Part shown: in pieces, positions 7,945 through 14,983 of the stretch
Position numbering within the stretch: position 1 is the stretch's first letter
Layout of the letters: the number at the start of each line of letters is the position of its first letter
NCBI GenBank assembly: GCA_023663725.1
Contig: JAMPGX010000002.1
Location: forward strand, 262,224 to 306,959
Origin: a bacterium
GTDB taxonomy: Bacteria > Bacillota > Clostridia > Lachnospirales > Lachnospiraceae
DNA: 44,736 bases
Direction of reading: 5' to 3'
The notes under the pieces: model-generated
What the model was told of the DNA's origin: nothing
Database searches by the model: none
The model's input: only the letters and a program-made list of their open reading frames with translations
Position numbers and translations under genes: made by a program

Positions 7945-9612
7945 ATGGACAAGTTAAAACCAAAGCTTTTTTCCGTAATGAAGACTTACACCAGAGAGCA
8001 GTTTATCAAGGATGTGGTGGCCGGTATCATCGTGGCCATCATCGCGCTGCCCCTGTCGATTGCCCTGGCGCTGGCCTCCGGTGTCACGCCGGAAAAGGGT
8101 ATCTATACCGCTATAACGGCGGGATTCGTGATCTCCTTTTTGGGTGGCAGTCGGGTGCAGATCGCGGGACCGACGGCGGCCTTTGCCACGATTGTGGCGG
8201 GTATTGTGGCGAAGAACGGCATGGACGGGCTGATCATGGCCACAGTTATGGCGGGAATCATCCTGATCCTGATGGGGGTGCTGCGGCTGGGCAACCTGAT
8301 CAAGTTCATCCCCTACACCATCACCACCGGCTTTACGGCGGGTATCGCCGTGACGATCTTCGTGGGACAGATCAAAGACTTTCTGGGACTTATCGTGGTC
8401 TCGGAGGAGCCCCTGATCGAGACCATGGAAAAGCTGGAGGCTGTGTTTCGCTTTATCGGCACGATCAACTGGGAGGCAGTTATTGTGGGCGTGGTGTGTA
8501 TGGCGATACTCATCGGTTGGCCCTATCTGCCGGGAATCTGCAAGAGGATTCCGCCCTCTCTGATCGCGGTACTGGTAAGCATCGCGATGGTAAAGGGTAT
8601 CGGCATGAAAGTCTTCACGATCGGAGATCTGTATGAGATTTCCAACAAGCTGCCCACAGTCTCCCTGCCGGCCTTTGATTTTAAGACTGTGCAAAACGTG
8701 CTGCCGGACGCCTTTACCATCGCGATTCTGGCGGCGATAGAATCCCTGCTGTCCTGTGTGGTATCAGACAGTATGATTGGCAGCAAGCACCGCTCCAACA
8801 TGGAGCTGATTGCCCAGGGAGCGGGCAATATCACCTCCGCCCTCTTTGGAGGTATACCGGCTACCGGAGCCATCGCCCGCACTGCCGCCAATGTGAAAAA
8901 CGGTGGACGTACTCCCGTCGCTGGCATGGTGCACGCGGTGACGCTGCTGCTGATCCTGGTGGTGCTGATGCCCTATGCGGCGCTGATTCCCATGCCTGCC
9001 ATCGCCGCCATCCTGTTTATGGTGGCCTACAATATGTCCGAGTGGCGCAAATTCCTCCATCTGTGCAAGACCGCTCCCAAGAGTGATATCATCGTGCTGG
9101 TGCTGACCTTTGTGCTGACCGTGGTGTTCGATCTGGTAGTGGCTATCGGAGTCGGGATCGTGCTGGCCGCGATCCTGTTTATGAAGCGGATGAGCGAGGT
9201 GACGGAGGTAGAGGGATGGACTTACATAGACGAGGATGTGGAGCACGATAAAGACAGCATCGAGCTGCGTCATGTTCCCGATCACACCCTGGTATATGAG
9301 ATGAGCGGACCGTTGTTCTTTGGCGCGGCGGATAAAATCCTTGCTATCCATACGGACAATACCATCGCCGCTCTGATCCTGCGGATGCGAAGCGTCAGCG
9401 CCATAGACGCCACCGCCATGCACAATCTGGAGACTTTGGCGAACACATGTGAAAAGATGGGGATTCAACTGATTCTGTCTCATGTGAACGAACAGCCCAT
9501 GCGGGTTATGCAAAAGGCCCATTTTGTAGAGAAGGTGGGAGAGAAATATTTCTGTAGACACATCGACGATGCGCTGGCTCTGGCGGAGACGCTGACAGGC
9601 GAAAAACAATAA
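7945..9612 (+). CDS. SulP-family anion transporter with STAS domain
   Basis: An integral membrane transporter of the SLC26/SulP family (sulfate, bicarbonate or other anions; the substrate cannot be read from sequence). Residues 20-420 contain many hydrophobic helices with family motifs ALPLSIALALASGVTPEKG, GGSRVQIAGPTAAFA and GNITSALFGGIPATGAIART. The C-terminal 120 residues are a cytoplasmic STAS domain (YEMSGPLFFGAADKI, LRMRSVSAIDATAMHNLE). Its ATG follows the miaB stop with no gap and uses GAGGGAGG within the end of miaB, implying translational coupling. Confidence 0.92.
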   Translation: MDKLKPKLFSVMKTYTREQFIKDVVAGIIVAIIALPLSIALALASGVTPEKGIYTAITAGFVISFLGGSRVQIAGPTAAFATIVAGIVAKNGMDGLIMATVMAGIILILMGVLRLGNLIKFIPYTITTGFTAGIAVTIFVGQIKDFLGLIVVSEEPLIETMEKLEAVFRFIGTINWEAVIVGVVCMAILIGWPYLPGICKRIPPSLIAVLVSIAMVKGIGMKVFTIGDLYEISNKLPTVSLPAFDFKTVQNVLPDAFTIAILAAIESLLSCVVSDSMIGSKHRSNMELIAQGAGNITSALFGGIPATGAIARTAANVKNGGRTPVAGMVHAVTLLLILVVLMPYAALIPMPAIAAILFMVAYNMSEWRKFLHLCKTAPKSDIIVLVLTFVLTVVFDLVVAIGVGIVLAAILFMKRMSEVTEVEGWTYIDEDVEHDKDSIELRHVPDHTLVYEMSGPLFFGAADKILAIHTDNTIAALILRMRSVSAIDATAMHNLETLANTCEKMGIQLILSHVNEQPMRVMQKAHFVEKVGEKYFCRHIDDALALAETLTGEKQ

Positions 9613-9642
9613 AAAGCTATTGTGATCAAGGAGGAGAAAGAG

Positions 9643-10806
9643 ATGTTTCTGATTAAGAATGGGATGATTCATGACGGTATCCATGAGGAGGCATATCAGG
9701 CCGATATTCTGGTGGAGGAAGGCAGGATTAAGGCGATTGGAAAAGACCTGGACGCTCCAGAAGGGACCCATACAGTGGAGGCAGAGGGATTGTCCGTGTA
9801 TCCCGGATTTGTGGAGGCTCATGGACATATCGGTCTGGACGGATATGGCATCGGGTACGAGGGAATGGACTATAATGAGCTGAATGATATTATCAGTCCT
9901 CAGATGAGAGGCATTGACGGGGTCAAGGCCATGGACCCTGCACTCCCTAAAGCGGCCGCCGCCGGAGTTACCTGCGTCTGCGTGGGACCGGGGAGCGCCA
10001 ATGTGCTGGGAGGCACCTTTACCACGATCAAGACCGTCGGAAAACGGGTGGATGATATGGTGGTGCGGGATGGCGTAGCCATGAAATGTGCCTTCGGGGA
10101 GAATCCCAAGAGGGTGTATCGGGATAAGAAGGACTCCAGCCGCATGACGACAGCGGCTCTGATGCGGGAGACTCTGTTCAAGGCCAGGGAGTATATGGAG
10201 AAGAAGGAGGCAGCCGGTGAGGATATCTCCAAGAGACCTGCTTTTGACATCAAGCTGGAGGCGCTTCTGCCAGTGCTGAGAAAGGAGATTCCACTCAAGG
10301 CCCACGCCCATGCCACAGAGGATATTTTTACCGCTCTGCGCATCGCAAAAGAATTTGACGTGAGGATCACTTTGGAGCATGTGACCGAGGGACATCTGAT
10401 TGTAGAGGAGCTGGCGAAGGAAAATGTACCTTTGGCGGTAGGCCCCACCCTTACCAGCGCATCCAAGTTCGAACTGCGCAACAAGAGCTGGACTACGCCG
10501 GGCGTGTTGGCGGCGGCTGGCTGTCAGGTGTCCATTATCACAGACTCGCCGGTGATTCCCCAGGAGTATCTGCCGCTATGCGCCGGGTTAGCGGTTCAGG
10601 CGGGCATGAATCCCTTTGCAGCGTTGCAGGCAATCACGATCAATCCGGCGAAGCATGCGGGAATCGCAGATCGGGTAGGCTCTCTGGAGGTGGGGAAGGA
10701 CGCGGATATCGTGATCACCGACGGATGCCCCTTCGAGGTCAGCACAGAAGTAAAATATGTGTTTATCGACGGAAAAGCAGTAGAGAGAGGAATTCATGAG
10801 TACTGA
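9643..10806 (+). CDS. metal-dependent amidohydrolase family protein
   Basis: A cytoplasmic hydrolase of the amidohydrolase superfamily (imidazolonepropionase/dihydroorotase-like set); substrate unknown. A beta-sandwich N-terminus (FLIKNGMIHDG) leads to the HxH metal motif in GFVEAHGHIGLDG, a second histidine cluster in LKAHAHATEDI, a further one in TLEHVTEGH and the aspartate in IITDSPVIP. The C-terminal INPAKHAGIADRVGSLEVGKDADIVI segment is characteristic. I place the start at ATG 9643 (387 residues) because AAGGAGGAG at 9628-9636 is correctly spaced for it; a GTG 21 bases upstream precedes that RBS. Confidence 0.85.
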   Translation: MFLIKNGMIHDGIHEEAYQADILVEEGRIKAIGKDLDAPEGTHTVEAEGLSVYPGFVEAHGHIGLDGYGIGYEGMDYNELNDIISPQMRGIDGVKAMDPALPKAAAAGVTCVCVGPGSANVLGGTFTTIKTVGKRVDDMVVRDGVAMKCAFGENPKRVYRDKKDSSRMTTAALMRETLFKAREYMEKKEAAGEDISKRPAFDIKLEALLPVLRKEIPLKAHAHATEDIFTALRIAKEFDVRITLEHVTEGHLIVEELAKENVPLAVGPTLTSASKFELRNKSWTTPGVLAAAGCQVSIITDSPVIPQEYLPLCAGLAVQAGMNPFAALQAITINPAKHAGIADRVGSLEVGKDADIVITDGCPFEVSTEVKYVFIDGKAVERGIHEY

Positions 10807-12025
10807 GGAACAGATATATCGGAAATTTGCCAGGGGGCTGGAGGAGTGGAGCAGGACAGACAAGGCGCCGGAGGCGGGGAATCAGGATATCCGATATTAT
10901 CTGGAGCTGCAGCGGGAGCGTCTGCGAAGCCGGAACCTGAAGATGGAGTATCAGCTTAGCCTGCGGGGAGAGCATCTGGATCATATACACAGCGCTACAT
11001 ACCGGGATCAGGTCTATACCAATGTTATGACCAGCTCCAGTTACCTGCAGAAAACTACTTTTACCCGAGACGGAAAAGTACTGTATGAGAAAGAAGAACC
11101 GCAGAGACTTTTTCAGACGATAACGGATATGGAACAGCAGAGACTGGAGGAGACCTACTGTTGTCCCAACTGCGGCGCAGCAAGCCCTATCGGGGCGCTC
11201 TTAGAGGGGTGTCCCTATTGTCATACCCGATTTTTGATGTCAGATCTGTTTCCCAAGGTGACAAGCTTCTGCTTCGTACATGATTTTTCTATGAACAATA
11301 AGGAGTTTAAGGCGAAGACCTTAAAATGGGTGCTGGGAGGAATCCTTTTTGTCTTTTTGCTGTCGCTTCCTATATCAGTTTTGAATATGGGGCTTGCGGC
11401 GTTGCCACTGTGTCTGGTGATCAGCATTCCCGTGGGCGCGTTTTTTGGATATCTTTGGATGTGCTTTTCCATGATGTTCCACCTGGTGGGAGCCGCGGCG
11501 AAGGAGGCCGTCAGACTGCCCAATGTGGCGGGGACCAAAGAGAAGATTGAGAGGCTGGTAAAATCCTTTGACCCGTCTTTTACCTTTGAATATTTCAGCG
11601 GACGGATTGTCAATCTGTTGAAGATTATGATCTATGCCGAGGATGCATCCAATGTGCCAGTCTATGACGGACAGGGGGAGCTCCCCGACTTTTCTGATAT
11701 CGTAGAATCTGTTTACGGGGGCAGCATGGGACTGAACCGAGGATGGGTGCGAGACGGGTACTGCTATCTCGATCTGGATGTATATATGTCCGACATATAT
11801 GACAGAAAGAGGATTGAGCGCAAAAACGATATGTTCCGCATCCTGGTATGCAAAAGTATCAGGAAGCAGGCCGATTTGGGCTTTTCTATCAAGAAAGTGC
11901 AGTGCGCGGGCTGCGGCGGAAGCTTCGACGCCACGAGACAACGCATCTGTCCTTACTGTGGAAACGCCTATCATCTGAGTGAGGACGACTGGGTGGTGCT
12001 GTCAGTGAAGAAAACCTTATTTTAA
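10796..12025 (+). CDS. zinc-ribbon membrane protein with Tim44-like C-terminal domain
   Basis: A 409-residue protein of unknown function. Order of parts: polar N-terminal region with a Q/E/R-rich helix; a first CxxC..CxxC zinc ribbon (CPNCGAASPIG to GCPYCHTRF, about residues 122-143); two or three hydrophobic helices (about 177-235: WVLGGILFVFLLSLPISVL and following); a soluble domain beginning FDPSFTFEYFSGRIVNLLKI that resembles Tim44-like proteins of Clostridia; and a second zinc ribbon CAGCGGSFDATRQRICPYCG near the C-terminus. It overlaps the end of the amidohydrolase gene by 11 bases, so the two are coupled. The Tim44 relationship is from memory of related proteins and is tentative. Confidence 0.65.
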   Translation: MSTEEQIYRKFARGLEEWSRTDKAPEAGNQDIRYYLELQRERLRSRNLKMEYQLSLRGEHLDHIHSATYRDQVYTNVMTSSSYLQKTTFTRDGKVLYEKEEPQRLFQTITDMEQQRLEETYCCPNCGAASPIGALLEGCPYCHTRFLMSDLFPKVTSFCFVHDFSMNNKEFKAKTLKWVLGGILFVFLLSLPISVLNMGLAALPLCLVISIPVGAFFGYLWMCFSMMFHLVGAAAKEAVRLPNVAGTKEKIERLVKSFDPSFTFEYFSGRIVNLLKIMIYAEDASNVPVYDGQGELPDFSDIVESVYGGSMGLNRGWVRDGYCYLDLDVYMSDIYDRKRIERKNDMFRILVCKSIRKQADLGFSIKKVQCAGCGGSFDATRQRICPYCGNAYHLSEDDWVVLSVKKTLF

Positions 12026-12066
12026 ATAGAGTAAATAGATAATGCTTAAAAATTGGGATCGGTATC

Positions 12067-12106
12067 AAGCCATTTGCCAGGACAGAATTGTCCTGGCGGA
12101 TGGCTT
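12067..12106 (+). terminator. strong hairpin closing the housekeeping block
   Basis: AAGCCAT (12067-12073) and GCCAGGACA (12076-12084) pair with TGTCCTGGC (12089-12097) and ATGGCTT (12100-12106) around a GAAT loop, giving 16 bp of stem with a 2x2 internal loop. It sits about 40 bases after the zinc-ribbon protein stop. The following TTATTATAG is only a weak U-tract. Confidence 0.65.
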
Positions 12107-12195
12107 ATTATAGTGCGGAAAAATGGGAAAAATAGTAGTGAATCAAATTTTGCAGATATTATCGGTGTCACGATAGGCACTTGCAAAACCCTTTA

Positions 12196-12224
12196 TTGCC
12201 AGTACCGAATTGTGTATATTGTAT
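12196..12224 (+). promoter_or_regulatory. possible promoter of the recombinase gene
   Basis: TTGCCA (12196-12201), 17-base spacer, TTGTAT (12219-12224). Both hexamers are only partial matches to the sigma-A consensus; the surrounding DNA is AT-rich. If used, the transcript would have a leader of nearly 200 bases containing the long hairpin. Confidence 0.3.
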
Positions 12225-12253
12225 ATTCCATAAGCAATGCCCTTTCGAACCGT

Positions 12254-12302
12254 CGGTACTTAGCGAGGTCTGCCGAATTCATTCGGCACGAGCTTAGTAC
12301 CG
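12254..12302 (+). promoter_or_regulatory. long imperfect stem-loop in the recombinase leader
   Basis: CGGTACT (12254-12260) pairs with AGTACCG (12296-12302), AGC with GCT just inside, and TGCCGAAT (12271-12278) with ATTCGGCA (12281-12288) at the tip. A further AGTACCG lies upstream at 12201-12207, and ACCG (12299-12302) can instead pair with CGGT (12306-12309), so alternative folds exist. No U-tract follows. A regulatory leader role is an inference. Confidence 0.45.
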
Positions 12303-12427
12303 CTACGGTGAGAACGGAGCGAGAGCGTGCTTGCGTTGGAATGTACAATGTGCACAATGACACTCGCATAGTAATTGTTTTTTGCAAACGCATAACTGTC
12401 ACGAAAAAGAAAGGAGAGTAATGGAAC

Positions 12428-13288
12428 ATGGCTTATGAGCGAAAAATCACAGAGGAGGCAAAACAAAAATTCCTGGAAAGTCTGTGGGAGGATGAGAAGA
12501 GTAAGGCGACGATCGACAAATACAGGAGGGACCTGGGGAAGCTGGAGGACTATCTGCAGGGCGCAGAGCTGGACAAGGAACGGCTCATTGCCTATAAGCA
12601 ATATCTGCTGGACAGCGGATTGTACAAGACCGCCAGCATCAACAGCTTTCTGACGGTGGCCAATCATTTTTGTCAGGTTATGGGATGGTGTGACCTGCGG
12701 GTAAAGACCCTGAAGCAGCAGAGGGAAATCTTTCGTCCGGAGGAACAGCATTTGAGCCGGCAAGACTATAAAATACTGGTTCAGACTGCGGAGCGGAGCG
12801 GGAATCACAGACTGTCCCTGATCATTCAAACTATCGGTGGAACCGGAATCCGCATCAGCGAATTGCAGTATATCAATGTGGCGGCGGTAAAGAGCGGCAG
12901 GGCCTATATACGGTGTAAGGGGAAGAGCAGAAGTATCCTGTTGCCCCACAGCTTGCTACAGCTGCTCAGAGTATATGTACGGAAGAACAGGATCACAGAG
13001 GGTCCTATATTTTGCAGTAAAAATGGGAATCCGCTGGATCGGAGCAATATCTGGCAGGAGATGAAACTTCTGTGCGCCAAGACACAGATCGATGCGCGCA
13101 AGGTATTTCCCCATAATTTCCGGCATCTGTTTGCGGTATGCTTTTATCAGCTGGAGAAGGATATTGTGAAGTTGGCGGATATTCTGGGACACAGCAGTGT
13201 AGACACCACCCGCATATATATGAGAACACCGGCGAGAGAACATCAAAGGCTTCTGAATCAGATGCGGATGATTGTATGTACCACATAA
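12428..13288 (+). CDS. tyrosine recombinase (phage-integrase family), probable invertase of the adjacent switch
   Basis: A 286-residue site-specific recombinase. Residues 5-95 are the SAM-like N-terminal core-binding domain (KFLESLWEDEKSKATIDKYRR); the catalytic domain holds Arg142 (GGTGIRISELQ), His229 and Arg232 (HNFRHLFA), His255 (LGHSSVDTTR) and the nucleophile Tyr264 (RIYMR), so the active site is intact. The start is ATG 12428, 9 bases after AAGGAGAG. The final codons ACC ACA TAA lie inside the left inverted repeat of the neighbouring invertible segment, so inversion leaves the protein unchanged. Position and intact active site suggest it inverts that segment, as Mpi/Ssr2-like recombinases do at Bacteroides polysaccharide promoters. 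Confidence 0.9.
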   Translation: MAYERKITEEAKQKFLESLWEDEKSKATIDKYRRDLGKLEDYLQGAELDKERLIAYKQYLLDSGLYKTASINSFLTVANHFCQVMGWCDLRVKTLKQQREIFRPEEQHLSRQDYKILVQTAERSGNHRLSLIIQTIGGTGIRISELQYINVAAVKSGRAYIRCKGKSRSILLPHSLLQLLRVYVRKNRITEGPIFCSKNGNPLDRSNIWQEMKLLCAKTQIDARKVFPHNFRHLFAVCFYQLEKDIVKLADILGHSSVDTTRIYMRTPAREHQRLLNQMRMIVCTT

Positions 13289-13303
13289 TATGAATTATGT
13301 GGT
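13280..13303 (+). repeat. left inverted repeat of the invertible segment
   Basis: Ten-base arms ACCACATAAT and ATTATGTGGT flank the centre ATGA. The arms are palindromic to each other, as expected for binding of two recombinase protomers; only the 4-base centre gives the site a direction. The repeat begins within the last codons of the recombinase gene and includes its stop codon. Confidence 0.9.
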
Positions 13304-13326
13304 AAACATCTTACATAACACTCATT

Positions 13327-13355
13327 AAAATATCACATTTTATAGTTTCTTGCAA
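13327..13355 (-). promoter_or_regulatory. leftward promoter-like sequence inside the invertible segment
   Basis: On the minus strand TTGCAA (13350-13355), 17-base spacer, TATTTT (13327-13332). In the present orientation it would fire antisense into the recombinase gene; after inversion it would face the antiterminator gene with its -10 mapping to about 13480-13485. Confidence 0.35.
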
Positions 13356-13441
13356 GAGTTTTTTGCCGATCTGCTTACCCCGTCGACGAATATGGGAGCG
13401 CAAGTGTCTTCGGACATGGAAAAACGACATGGCGCGACGAT

Positions 13442-13472
13442 TCGACACATCACTTTATTCCCTCAATATAAT
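13442..13472 (+). promoter_or_regulatory. promoter in the invertible segment facing the antiterminator gene
   Basis: TCGACA (13442-13447, 5/6 to the -35 consensus) and a perfect TATAAT (13467-13472) separated by 19 bases, in AT-rich DNA. Predicted transcription starts near 13479, about 30 bases before the right inverted repeat. In this orientation the antiterminator and polysaccharide operon should be ON. Confidence 0.65.
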
Positions 13473-13508
13473 AAATACATCCGCGAACTGCTCTGCACTC
13501 TGTCAGAT

Positions 13509-13532
13509 ACCACATAATTCATATTATGTGGT
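13509..13532 (+). repeat. right inverted repeat of the invertible segment
   Basis: ACCACATAAT, centre TCAT, ATTATGTGGT: the exact reverse complement of the left repeat. In RNA it would fold into a 10-bp hairpin with a UCAU loop ending 2 bases before the GGGAGG ribosome binding site (13535-13540) of the antiterminator gene. Confidence 0.9.
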
Positions 13533-13546
13533 GCGGGAGGAAGGCA

Positions 13547-14110
13547 ATGTGGTATGTTTTGCAGGTAAAAACGGGAAGTGAAGCCCATATGAAGGATATT
13601 TTGGAGCGATTCCTTCCTGATGGGCTGGTTTCCGATGTCTTTTATCCGCTATATGAGGACAGCTATAAGCAGGGCGGAGTGCGAAGCGTTGTGACAAGGC
13701 TTCTTTTCCCAGGATATCTGTTTCTGGATACGCAGCGAATCGACGAGGTGGAAAAGTATCTGGAGAGGATAACGGAGCAGCACAGTCTGTTGCCATCCTC
13801 AGGGAAGTTATCCTCAGGGAGTGCATCCCTAGGGAATGGCTTCCCTGGCAAGGTCTGCACTGCCGTCAGCAGCAAGGAGCAGGAATTCCTGACATCGCAC
13901 ACGGATCACCGGCATGTGATGACCATGAGTCTTGGGTATATGACCGGCCGAGAGGTGGTGATAACCGAGGGGGCCTTTGCCGGCTATTGCGGGGAACTGG
14001 AATACGTAGATCGCCATAACCGGTACGGGGTGATGAGAGTCAGGCTGGGAGAGCGGGATGTGAATATCCGTTTTGGTCTGGAGATTGTCCGAAAAGAGCG
14101 CGCAATGTGA
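13547..14110 (+). CDS. loaP: NusG-paralogue transcription antiterminator (LoaP/UpxY type)
   Basis: A specialised NusG paralogue expected to ride on RNA polymerase and suppress termination in the long polysaccharide operon it heads. The NGN domain starts at residue 1 (MWYVLQVKTGSEAHMKDILE) and includes DVFYPLYEDSYKQGG and LLFPGYLFLDT; a KOW domain is at the C-terminus (REVVITEGAFAGYCGELEYV to IRFGLEIVRK). The linker carries a 15-bp repeat array. Start ATG 13547 is 6 bases after GGGAGG; the frame is open upstream, but that part lies across the inverted repeat. Firmicutes homologues are called LoaP and Bacteroides ones UpxY; the gene name is by family and position. Expression should depend on the inverton. 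Confidence 0.85.
   Translation: MWYVLQVKTGSEAHMKDILERFLPDGLVSDVFYPLYEDSYKQGGVRSVVTRLLFPGYLFLDTQRIDEVEKYLERITEQHSLLPSSGKLSSGSASLGNGFPGKVCTAVSSKEQEFLTSHTDHRHVMTMSLGYMTGREVVITEGAFAGYCGELEYVDRHNRYGVMRVRLGERDVNIRFGLEIVRKERAM
13795..13839 (+). repeat. 15-bp in-frame tandem repeat, three units
   Basis: Units ATCCTCAGGGAAGTT, ATCCTCAGGGAGTGC and ATCCCTAGGGAATGG lie head to tail, with a more diverged fourth unit after them. They encode SSGKL-SSGSA-SLGNG between the NGN and KOW domains of the antiterminator. Confidence 0.7.
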
Positions 14111-14156
14111 GGCGCTGCGGAAGGTGACAGACCGGAGAAGGGAGTGAGTTGTTAAG

Positions 14157-14972
14157 ATGTCTGATATACCAAGCGACAGGAAGCCTCAAGTGCAGATAAT
14201 AGTCGCCACCCATAAGCAATACCGGATGCCGGAGGACGAAATGTATCTCCCGCTCCAGGTGGGAGCAGAGGGGAAAGCGGACTTGGGCTATGCCAGGGAT
14301 AACATCGGAGAAAATATTTCCGAACTCAATTATTCGTTCTGTGAGCTGACAGGGCTCTACTGGGCGTGGAAGAATCTTGACGCCGATTATATCGGTCTGG
14401 CGCACTACCGCAGGCATTTTGGAGTCAGGAGGAGGGAGCCGTTCTCTGGGATTCTGACCTATTGTCAGCTATTGCCGATGCTGGGGAGGTATTCCGTGTT
14501 TGTCCCCCGCAGAAGACGTTACTACATTGAGAATCTCTATACCCACTATCAGCACACACATTATGGGGAGCATCTCGATAGAGCCAGAGAGATCCTTGCT
14601 TCAAGACATCCCGATTATCTGGAAAGCTTTGACAGGGTGCTCCGGCATACCTACGGCTTCATGTTCAATATGACGATCATGAAAAAGGAGCTTCTGGACG
14701 CGTACTGCCAATGGCTCTTTGATATTCTGTTTGAACTGGACAGACTGGTTGACAGCACCGGTTATTCCGCCTATCAGAAGCGGTTTCATGGGCGGGTCAG
14801 CGAGATTCTTTTGAATGTGTGGCTGGATCATCAGGTACAGTGCGGAAGCTTGAAGGACAGGGAGATCAGAGAGCTCCCCTGTCAAAATATGGAGAAGGTC
14901 AACTGGCTGATCAAGGGAAACGCGTTTTTGCGGGCGAAGCTCTTTGGCGTGAAATATGAGGGGAGTTTCTAG
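14157..14972 (+). CDS. DUF4422 capsular polysaccharide glycosyltransferase-like protein
   Basis: A 271-residue cytoplasmic protein of the DUF4422 family found in capsule and exopolysaccharide loci. Diagnostic parts: IIVATHKQYRMPEDEMYLPL with QVGAEGK, the GENISELNYSFCELTGLYWAWKN motif, DYIGLAHYRRHFG, and later FMFNMTIMKKELLDAYC and a RVSEILLNVWLDHQ helix. It probably transfers a sugar during repeat-unit assembly; donor and acceptor are unknown. It is the first polysaccharide gene after the antiterminator, 46 bases downstream, with GGGAGTGAG upstream of the ATG. Confidence 0.8.
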   Translation: MSDIPSDRKPQVQIIVATHKQYRMPEDEMYLPLQVGAEGKADLGYARDNIGENISELNYSFCELTGLYWAWKNLDADYIGLAHYRRHFGVRRREPFSGILTYCQLLPMLGRYSVFVPRRRRYYIENLYTHYQHTHYGEHLDRAREILASRHPDYLESFDRVLRHTYGFMFNMTIMKKELLDAYCQWLFDILFELDRLVDSTGYSAYQKRFHGRVSEILLNVWLDHQVQCGSLKDREIRELPCQNMEKVNWLIKGNAFLRAKLFGVKYEGSF

Positions 14973-14983
14973 GGAGACTGGAC

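Larger units (their letters stand above)
12107..12427 (+). other. gene-free region upstream of the recombinase
   Basis: Roughly 320 bases without a credible gene. It contains a weak promoter-like pair, a long hairpin (12254-12302) and, just before the recombinase, AAGGAGAG (12411-12418). A five-codon frame starting at ATG 12421 (MEHGL) overlaps the recombinase start out of frame. Open frames here are short and show no protein-like composition. Confidence 0.5.
13280..13532 (+). other. invertible DNA segment (promoter inverton)
   Basis: Two 24-bp sequences that are exact reverse complements of each other bound 205 bp of non-coding DNA between the recombinase and the antiterminator gene. The interior carries outward promoter-like sequences at both ends, the better one pointing at the antiterminator in the orientation given here. 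The combination of a recombinase gene, perfect inverted repeats, a promoter between them and a polysaccharide operon downstream is that of known phase-variable promoters. Inversion itself cannot be seen in a single sequence. Confidence 0.85.

Noticed and set aside
8764-10395. 543-codon minus-strand frame across the SulP and amidohydrolase genes
   Set aside because: Antisense shadow spanning two confident plus-strand genes; composition is His/Gln-rich low-complexity without domains.
12053-12421. 122-codon plus-strand frame in the recombinase leader
   Set aside because: It runs through two strong hairpins, has no RBS and its predicted protein resembles no family; composition is random.
13404-13417. 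GTGTC-TTCG-GACAT hairpin inside the invertible segment as a LoaP RNA target
   Set aside because: It is upstream of the likely transcription start toward the antiterminator in either orientation, so it would only be transcribed by read-through from the recombinase gene; the stem is also just 5 bp.
13363-13581. 72-codon plus-strand frame spanning the invertible segment and the antiterminator start
   Set aside because: It crosses the right inverted repeat, so it would be destroyed on inversion, and lacks an RBS and protein-like composition.
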